Shown here: piece by piece, positions 56,979-64,000 of the stretch
How positions within the stretch are numbered: position 1 is the first letter of the stretch
How the letters are laid out: each line of letters starts with the position of its first letter
Origin: Armigeres subalbatus
Lineage: Eukaryota; Arthropoda; Insecta; Diptera; Culicidae
Direction of reading: 5' to 3'
Length of the DNA stretch: 64,000 nucleotides
NCBI RefSeq assembly: GCF_024139115.2
Contig: NC_085141.1
Location: 134,725,822 to 134,789,821, forward strand
Position numbers and translations under genes: made by a program
The notes under the pieces: model-generated
What the model was told of the DNA's origin: nothing
Seen by the model: only the letters and a program-made list of their open reading frames with translations
The model's database searches: none

Positions 56979-58545
56979 CTAGAATATTCTATAAAGGTTG
57001 CAGTGCATAAGATTAAATAGAAGAGATGGTGGTGGAAACCCCTTTTTTAAATATGTTGTATAAGGCCGATAACATGCTAACCACTTGCGCCAGAAACGAT
57101 CGGCGCAATGGGATTGCTTGTAAGCGGCACGACAGTCCAAGTCTTGTTCGTCGAAGTCGTGATCGCACTGTATCGAATTGTTTCGGCCTAACAGCAGCAT
57201 ATTCGGCGTCAAAGGTTCAACATCTCGGGAGTGCTCTGAAACAAGTGTAAGCGGCCTATTGTTGGCAGTATTCATTACCTCACATAGTGTTGTTCGCAAT
57301 ACCAAGTCCCTCGGATGTCTTTCCTTAGGCATTGCCCGAAGACCACTTTTCACGGAGCGCACCAAACGCTCCCTGAATCCTCCAAAATGCGTAGCACCCG
57401 GTGGAATGAATTTCCATTCGACACATCTCACACTCTTTGTGTCCTCAAGTTGCGGCTGATCCAAAGCTTTCACTAGCTTCTTTAGTTCTTGATCTGAACC
57501 TGTGAAGTTGGTGCCATTGTCTGTCATGATACATTGCGGTTATCCACGGATGGACATGAAACAGCGTAAGGCCTTAATGCAGCTGCTTGTATCTAGCGAT
57601 GGTACAACTCCAAGATGCACTGCTCTGGAAGTCATGCATGTGAAGAGTACCACCCATAGTAGTCCAAAATAATCTATTCCAGTGTTGGTAAACGGGAATA
57701 CGAAAGGAGTTGTTCGTTCTGGCGGCAGCATTACCATCTGCGGAATTCGAGGTTACGCCCTGAGCTCCCGATACTTAACACAAGACATTACGTATCTTTT
57801 CACCAGCGAGCGAATCCGGAAAATACGATGGTGTTTCTTGATGTTGTTGACTACTGTTTCTATGCTTTGATGTGCATTGGAGATATGGTACATACGAATC
57901 AGTAATATTGAAAAAGGATGATTGTCCGGCAGAATGACGGGTTTATTAACTTTGAACGGCTTGCTGTCATCTTGCACGTGACCTCGCACGCGAATTAACC
58001 CATTTTGTAGGAACGGCGAGTAGGTTCTCAAACGACTGCTGCTTTTCACAAATCCTGAATTCTTTATGCTTCGACGCTCTTTTTTGAAGACCTCCGATTG
58101 CACCTTCCTGTACCACGCATTTCTCGCATCGGACATATCTTGTACAGTAATTGTTAAACGTTTAGGCTTCTCGGTTTTGGGTAATTTCAATATTTTTCTC
58201 ATTTTCATAGTATCTGGACTGGCAACTCTGGACTTTGCATAGACCAAGGCCACATGCGAATTACCTTCAGGCCGATGAACCATGTAAATCGCACAAGCGT
58301 AGGCCTTGTCACTCGCGTCACAGAAAGCATGCAGTTTGGCATTAGAAAACGATGGTAGCTCTGGAAAATATTGAGATACGAACTTCTTTCAGATTCGCAG
58401 TTTCACGCAACAACTCATTCCATCTCGAAACCAAACCGTCCTCATCGTCCCAGCCTATCTGCAGACGGCATAGTTCCTGGAAAACTATCTTCAACTGTAT
58501 TGTGATTGGGCTAAGTAGACAAAACGGATCGAAGATGCCCATCAT
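56979..58545 (-). pseudogene. BEL/Pao pol C-terminal half: RNase H and integrase
   Basis: MMGIFDPFCLLSPITIQLK and GWDDEDGLVSRWNELL (58545-58400) match the Pao pol region before RNase H. A frameshift near 58375 leads into LPSFSNAKLHAFCDASDK, the RNase H start with its first Asp. From there one frame stays open to 56979 except for two TAA codons (57753-57755 and 57540-57542). Zinc-binding HIS.AHQS and CVKYRE lead into FTNTGIDYFG (first catalytic Asp), LFTCMTSRAVHL, TDNGTNFTGSDQEL (second Asp) and PGATHFGGFRERL (Glu retained). About 12 codons are missing after DYFG. The C-terminus is truncated. Confidence 0.88.
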
Positions 58546-58947
58546 GAACTTTAATAACTGTCGTTTTGTAGTTATACTCTCGCCGGTTCGAAACTTCCAA
58601 TTAGGTTTGGAAATTCCGTTAGCTCGATGTCATCGTCCTCAGAGCATGGAAACGCATGATTGTCAGAATCTCCAGCTCCGTTGGGTTCGATTACGCCATG
58701 TATAGTCCAGCCCAACTGGCAACGTGTCAACTACAGTCCATCCAGTCAATATTGAACTGTTTTCAATGGCACAATCAAGCCTGCGTTGTTCGAACCATTT
58801 AGCATGCAGGGGCCAGCATTTTGAACTGCGTTCAGCTTATCCTCGTTGAGCATTGGATATCGCTTTTTCACCTTCACAAATCGCAACGTCGAATTTCACT
58901 ATGGGTAGATCGAGGTTTTTCACAGTGTGGATGTAACTGGCTTTCAA

Positions 58948-59379
58948 CTACTTCGCTTGTTCCGACGGCCCAGAGATGTTGAATGACAGTATCATTGAAT
59001 GTTCCTCCTTATGCGAAATGCCGTTCGTCCATCGGTAGTTTATTGTGGAAGTCCGTCCATGTAATTCCAATTCGAACCTTCGTCGAACAGGGCAAACACT
59101 TATTAGATGCCATTTGGACCACAAACTTTGACTTTGGCAACACCAAGCAGAGTATTGATGTTCATGCCATTTATGTTTCACACGTTCGACGCAATATCCG
59201 ACTGGCTGGGCCTGATATTCCTGGAAACAAGATCGTGGTGATTTTTGTTGCAAATTGAAAATGTTTATCGGATTTGCAATTTCTCCTAGCGTGCTCCGAT
59301 AACAGACAGACGTAGCAAACTTTGCACGATTTGGCAGTAGAACAACGTTGTGCAAACGAAAATTTACGCAATTGCTCAC
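58948..59379 (-). pseudogene. BEL/Pao gag C-terminus with zinc knuckle
   Basis: The overlapping frame at about 59371-59171 contains CYVCLLSEHARRNC, a CX2CX4HX4C knuckle, preceded by KSCKV. Such knuckles close the gag of BEL elements and bind RNA. The longer 143-residue frame on the same strand holds the continuation after a frameshift. Only this part of gag is recognisable. Confidence 0.6.
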
Positions 59380-59779
59380 ATTTTTCTAGACTAGAATGCG
59401 AACTTACCGACTACAGGGGACACTTCTTTGCGACTGTTGACGTTGAAGACGACCTGTCTCGGCTGCACCTGGATATTTGGCTTCTAACTAACTAACTTCT
59501 GATAACTTGAACACTTCATTTCACTTTTTAATTGAAATATTTCCACTCATGGGTAATATCATAATCGCCGCCAAAAATCCTTCTGTAAAATCGATACTAT
59601 GACGAAAGTGTATGAGCAAGATGAAAACTTCCCGAGGGACAGTTTTGAAGGCACACTTCTAGAGATGATTACCGGCGCATTTCCAAGAATAACCACAGAA
59701 GCGGCACCAAAAGGGATATTTAGGATAAGCTCTGATATCTGAGACTTCACCCTTAGGGTGATTCACGAGAAACAATGAC

Positions 59780-60364
59780 ACATTCCGGCGTGACGTTACA
59801 ACGTTTTGACGTACTTTTGAATGGTGTTTTGAAGAAAACTTGCATAAATCATCTGTTAACATATGCATACTATTACATATTCTGAATCCTCATAAAATTT
59901 CGGAACGAATTGATATATCAACACCGAATTTGTGAAGAAAATGGCTTTCTGGGATGCAATTTGCTGCGTGACGTTAAAACGCGCATGAATTCGTGACTTT
60001 GTACCTCGATTTAAACATGTTTAATTATCTGCTCTGGTCGTTATTTTACTCCAAAAATAATTAACACCCTTCAAATATATGAGGATAATGGATGACCTCA
60101 CGGGGTAATATGCGTAAAATACGGGCAAAATTCGTTTTTTGGACATCAACATTTCTTGACGTTACAACGCGAGGTACTCCAAAAATAGGTTTTTCAATGC
60201 GTTGTAACGTCACGAAAAAGTATACGACTTTAAAATCAATTTTTACACGAGTATTCCATCCGTATAGTATGTTATTGCACCAAAATGAAAAAGATATAAT
60301 GCTGGATAATGTATTAAATGAAATCTTGGTTTTTGATCAATGGCACGGAGGGTCAAATCCAATA
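59780..60364. repeat. Cluster of TGACGTTACAACG words and shared 26-mer
   Basis: TGACGTTACAACG at 59791, TGACGTTAAAACGCG at 59969, TGACGTTACAACGCG at 60157 and the inverted GCGTTGTAACGTCA at 60199. A 26-bp string beginning AATGGCACGGAGGGTC at 60339-60364 recurs exactly at 63403-63428. This is probably an unclassified dispersed element. A 130-residue frame over 60092-60484 has no family features. Confidence 0.55.
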
Positions 60365-60499
60365 GGAGATCAAAGTGTGCGGTGGAACGAACAAGTAGCG
60401 AAAATTTGTCTGCTGCTCCATTGTCAAAATTTAAGAAAAAAAATTATACTTCATAAAATCAAAATCTTTAGAACTCAACATTAGTTGATTATATGTATT

Positions 60500-62177
60500 C
60501 ATGAAGCACTACAGAATCATCATTCTCCCAACGATAATGGGCGAAAATTGATCGTTCCTGCACGAAGTGAATTGGTCCTGCACTCTTGGGTAGCGGAACA
60601 TGAAGAGAAACGCGGAACTGAAGTTGAACGAGATGTAATAGATGAAGCATACTAATAATTGACGGCTGATACTAATCCCGACGAATTTTTCGGACATATA
60701 TCTGGCGCTTGCATCTAAAGATATATTCGGTGAGCTCTTTCCAATTGTATTCTCTATTCTACTTCTATAACTATATCAACTATTTAGCTAGAAAAATAAT
60801 TCAAGAAGATTCCATAACATTAGTCCTTTTACTTCGATATTGAACTTTGAAGGCACTTTAAAAATCTAGGATTATAGGCTGCCTAATATTGTGTAAAATA
60901 ATTATGAATAATGGATATTTGCATTGCATCTTTGATTTAGTTCAATTCGTAAATTTTTAGTTTTAATAACACTTTTACACTCATGAATGTGCTTAGGTGG
61001 CTTCTATATCATAAGCCTCATCCTGATAACATTAAATTTCCCTTTCATATTTCAATATATTCGGTCAAGACCGATACACACACCGTATTATTTTGCCCAA
61101 GGACGGAAATCTTCGTTTTACTATCAGTTGCATAGATGCTCAGTAGCGAGCTTCGTCATAGATTCGTGTTTGTTTTGATCAGACGCTCGGCGATGCAGGC
61201 ACGAACATCTCGCAGCATGCTGTCAAACTTCCATACCAAATTTACCGCCCGATCTTCAATAGCCGATTGATAATCGAGCGCAAAAAATGAATATCTACCG
61301 GGGCTGAAATGAATATTTTGAATTGCGGTTAATTTGCACCGATAAATGATGATTATTTTACTTTATATACTAAACAGATGCATATATTTCAGGAATCTGA
61401 CTTCAAAATGTTGAATCCATGCACCGCAGTATGAAATGATATTCATATTTTGAGATTTCAAATTGAATATCAATGTGTCAAGCTGAAGATTCATTTTGAC
61501 ACCGCACAAAACAACGCTGACACCGAGAGTCGACGCTTGCTGCTGTTCGTGCACATGCCGTCCTATTCATTCGCACATTCAAATTCGGGAAGGACTAACG
61601 ACTTGATTGTGTGTTGGATGTCAGCTGTTTGAGTGTAGTTGAACTGACTTTTTCTGTCCCTGATTTTGCCTACGAAATCACCTAACGTTACTCATCGAAG
61701 ATTAATAACGAAAATAACTAACATAATGGTGCGTGTAATAATAAAGCTGTGTAATTAATGAATTTAGTAATTGTATTCTCATAAAAATGATTTTAGTTCA
61801 TATTATAACACATCATATTCTATTTTCATCATCATCTAATTTCAATTTTATCAGATCTCTGTACAGATAATCCACATGTTGATGATTGGCGATTTGAAGC
61901 AAAATTGTATGACAATATCAAATTTAAATATAACAGTTTCAAATAACATCAACGATTTCCATACATAGTCATTTAGTAAATGACAAATTTCTGTGAGATT
62001 TCACCGAACTCTCAGCAGCGGAGCTGTTCAATAGATGGTTTCACACATTTTCGGCAGTTTTGGCAGTTGCACAAAGGAAAAAATCAAGGAAAGTCAATAA
62101 CAGGGTGCTGTTGAGATTTCGGTGAAATTCACCGAAATTCACTAAAATCTGTGAAATGATTTAAGTGTGTAGTATCA
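60500..62177. other. No gene seen
   Basis: AT-rich. At 61990-62170 the words GAGATTTCACCGAA and GAGATTTCGGTGAAATTCACC form a weak inverted repeat. No coding motif recognised. Confidence 0.4.
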
Positions 62178-62578
62178 AGCAGGGATTGAACTTATCATTT
62201 CATTATCATTTGGTATTCGGCCAGTGGCTCATTCCGGAGGCGGAGTTCCGAGAAGTGTTGTATGACGGACTTCTGGCGCTGATTCCCCTCTACAACTTTG
62301 TCTAGGGGTATATTGCTCTATGTCTGATGTTCACAGCGTGAAACGCTGGAATCACTCAATATACTAAATGATAATAAGTGTAATTATCATTTAGTATATT
62401 TAATGATACTAGCGTTTCCCGCGGTGAATATTAGACATACAGCAGTGTACCCTTGGACGGGGTTGTGGAGGGGAGTCGGCGCTGGAGGTCCGCTGTACAG
62501 CATTTTTCGGAATTCCGCCTCCGGAGTGGGCTATTGGCTGAGTACTAAATGGAAATGAAATGATAAGTTCAATCCCTG
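62178..62578. mobile_element. Foldback element, ~190-bp arms
   Basis: The left end AGCAGGGATTGAACTTATC is mirrored by GATAAGTTCAATCCCTGG. Arms pair through CGGAGGCGGAGTTCCG / CGGAATTCCGCCTCCGG and GACGGACTTCTGGCGCTGA / its partner near 62485. The centre is ACTAAATGATAATAAGTG/TAATTATCATTTAGTATA near 62380. GTATCA stands outside both ends (62172-62177 and 62579-62584). It is non-coding. Confidence 0.85.
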
Positions 62579-62584
62579 GTATCA

Positions 62585-63542
62585 GGAGAAAGCATTATCA
62601 ATACTCATGTACTGCAAACGTTTGCTTATAATTTATTCAAATTTCTTCGCTTCATATTTTAATTGAATACTTACATTTTGAATGATGTTGAAAAAAAGGA
62701 AAATATACGGGTTTGCTTCTGCTACGAGAATAGAGGCTTGTTTGCAGCCGTTTGATCATTTATTCATCCACTTAGAATTCATCTGTTCAAAATCATTATC
62801 ATATCAGGGGGGAAGGGGAATTTAATTTCTTTTTGCTCTTTTTTCGTTTCAGAGAGCGAGCAAAGGCGCTTAAACCTAGGCTATTAGCCAGGGCAAGGCT
62901 AATACCTTCGCCCCATCCGAGGAAAATCATCGGCAAGGATAATGGAGTGACATAAATTTCTCAGCAATGTCACTCCCAACGTATTTTCACAAATTTTCTA
63001 TCATCTGCTCATAATGATAGTCCTAAACCACATACCCTACCAATCATCCAACTCCTTGACATCTATGAGGGCGTCGGTGATGATGATGATGGTTTGTTTT
63101 TGAGGGATATTAACTCAGGCGGTCATTCATCCCTAAGGGGGCGTCGGTGAGTCGCTGGCCTCTCGTTAAGTAGATGTCATTACATCATTTCCTTCCCTTT
63201 CCTAGTAACGGAGAAGATGGGCGTGGCCGGCAATGATAGCTTTCATGTTTTATCATTTTGGACCCCCCATTGGATTTCCATTGAATTCCAAATGGAAATC
63301 CATAAGCAATTGGGGTAAGAAAGGTAAAGAATATACATGACAACTATCAGTATGCAATCTACGAAATACTCCGTTACAACGCAACGCAACCCAACGCAAC
63401 GCAATGGCACGGAGGGTCAAATCCAATACCCAAATTTGCAAACTGGAACACGTATTTTGGTTCCTTTGTAAAATTCCACCGAGTAGAAACAAAACCTGAT
63501 TGTTCGAGTATAATACACAGTGTTTGGTCTTATGCAAAAGTT
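62585..63542. other. No gene; short repeats
   Basis: Contains GGGCGTCGGTGA twice (63069 and 63137), a CAACGCAACGCAACCCAACG stretch at about 63378, and the 26-mer shared with 60339. No coding motif recognised. Confidence 0.45.
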
Positions 63543-64000
63543 CATTTATTTATTTATCATCAGACTAAGGCCGGAGTGGCCTGTGCTGCATTCTGGCTAC
63601 GTGCCCGGCCCACCGCAGTCTTCCGATTTTCGCGGTGTGAACGATGGATGGTTCTCCCAACAGCTGATGCAACTCGTGGTTCATTCGCCTCCTCCACGTA
63701 CCGTCCGCCATCTGCAACCCACCATAGATGGTACGCAACACTTTCCTTTCGAAAACTCCCAGTGCGCGTTGGTCCTCCACGAGCATCGTCCAGGTCTCGT
63801 GTCCGTAGAGAACTACCGGTCTTATAAGCGTTTTGTAGATAGTCAGTTTGGTACGGCGGCGAACTCTATTCGATCGGAGCGTCTTGCGGAGTCAAAGTAC
63901 GTACGATTTCCAGCCACTATGCGTCTCCGAATTTCTCTGCTGGTATCGTTATCGACGGTCACCAGTGAGCCCAAATACACGAATTCTTCAACCACCTCGA
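63543..64000 (-). pseudogene. RTE-like LINE, 3' end of reverse transcriptase (partial)
   Basis: Runs in from the right edge on the minus strand. Readable blocks are EEFVYLGSLVTVDNDTSREI, RRRIVAGNRTYFDSAR, then after a one-base loss near 63877 LRSNRVRRRTKLTIYKTLI, RPVVLYGHETWTML, LGVFERKVLRTIYGG and IGRLRWAGHVARM. These are the thumb/C-terminal blocks common to RTE-like elements. The frame ends at about 63565. Just beyond is GATAAATAAATAAATG, a short tandem tail of the kind RTE elements carry. The endonuclease and RT core must lie beyond the window. Confidence 0.8.

Larger units (their letters stand above)
56960..59510 (-). mobile_element. BEL/Pao-type LTR retrotransposon, internal region (decayed)
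   Basis: Minus-strand order is gag-like zinc knuckle (about 59320), a gap with little recognisable pol sequence, a Pao-type RT connection/RNase H region (58545-58250), zinc-binding/integrase N-terminus (58100-57760) and integrase core (57737-56979). The order and phrasing fit BEL/Pao. The RT palm is largely missing between about 58900 and 58550, and no LTRs were identified. The 3' end is cut at the LOA-like LINE. Confidence 0.85.

Noticed and set aside
56960..59510. Endogenous non-retroviral or retroviral virus insertion
   Set aside because: Integrase and RNase H phrasing is that of BEL/Pao retrotransposons, and no envelope-like or RNA-virus polymerase sequence was seen.

Overview
The window looks like repeat-dense intergenic or intronic DNA from an Aedes-type (culicine) mosquito. 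This rests on a tRNA-derived SINE of the kind abundant in Aedes (Feilai-like), Jockey-, LOA- and RTE-like LINE remnants, a BEL/Pao element, many short inverted-repeat elements with TA or TTAA target duplications, and long GGAATTCC-based satellite arrays. All family names come from motif reading, not database searches. I found no convincing host protein-coding gene, rRNA or functional tRNA.

Layout. 0-12 kb: one TA-flanked MITE (1.5 kb), a 1.7-kb array of a 23-bp minisatellite (2.6-4.3 kb), an unclassified CpG-rich transcript-like block (5.4-6.2 kb), a TTAA-flanked palindromic MITE (10.3 kb) and otherwise quiet DNA. 12-17 kb: a decayed Jockey-type LINE on the + strand, flanked by repeat blocks called X, Y and Z here, then a SINE. 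18-29 kb: several MITEs, a CA microsatellite and a 3.1-kb DNA transposon with ~145-bp terminal inverted repeats; its minus-strand transposase-like gene is broken by frameshifts and belongs to an unnamed family with a DGAASQYKN signature. 30-36 kb: a second, better-preserved copy of the Jockey LINE on the - strand, again between X and Y. 36-40 kb: a second 23-bp array split by a TA-flanked insertion, a C-tract-bearing inverted-repeat element and a second TTAA MITE. 41-46.7 kb: a 24-bp satellite whose orientation flips once, with an inserted element inside. 48-52 kb: two near-perfect small hairpins and a 1.3-kb piggyBac-like element that is mostly one long hairpin. 54-60 kb: hairpin MITEs, a LOA-like LINE (+) and a BEL/Pao element (-). 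60-64 kb: a 400-bp foldback and the 3' end of an RTE-like LINE running in from the right edge.

The elements do not form a pathway. The autonomous ones (Jockey LINE, LOA LINE, BEL, DGAASQYKN transposon) are all visibly broken here. The inverted repeats could form long dsRNA if transcribed, so the locus could feed siRNA or piRNA production; that is inference and needs small-RNA data. The best candidates for something undescribed are the DGAASQYKN transposon, the piggyBac-like giant hairpin, the covarying terminal hairpin shared by three MITE copies, and the orientation-switching satellite.
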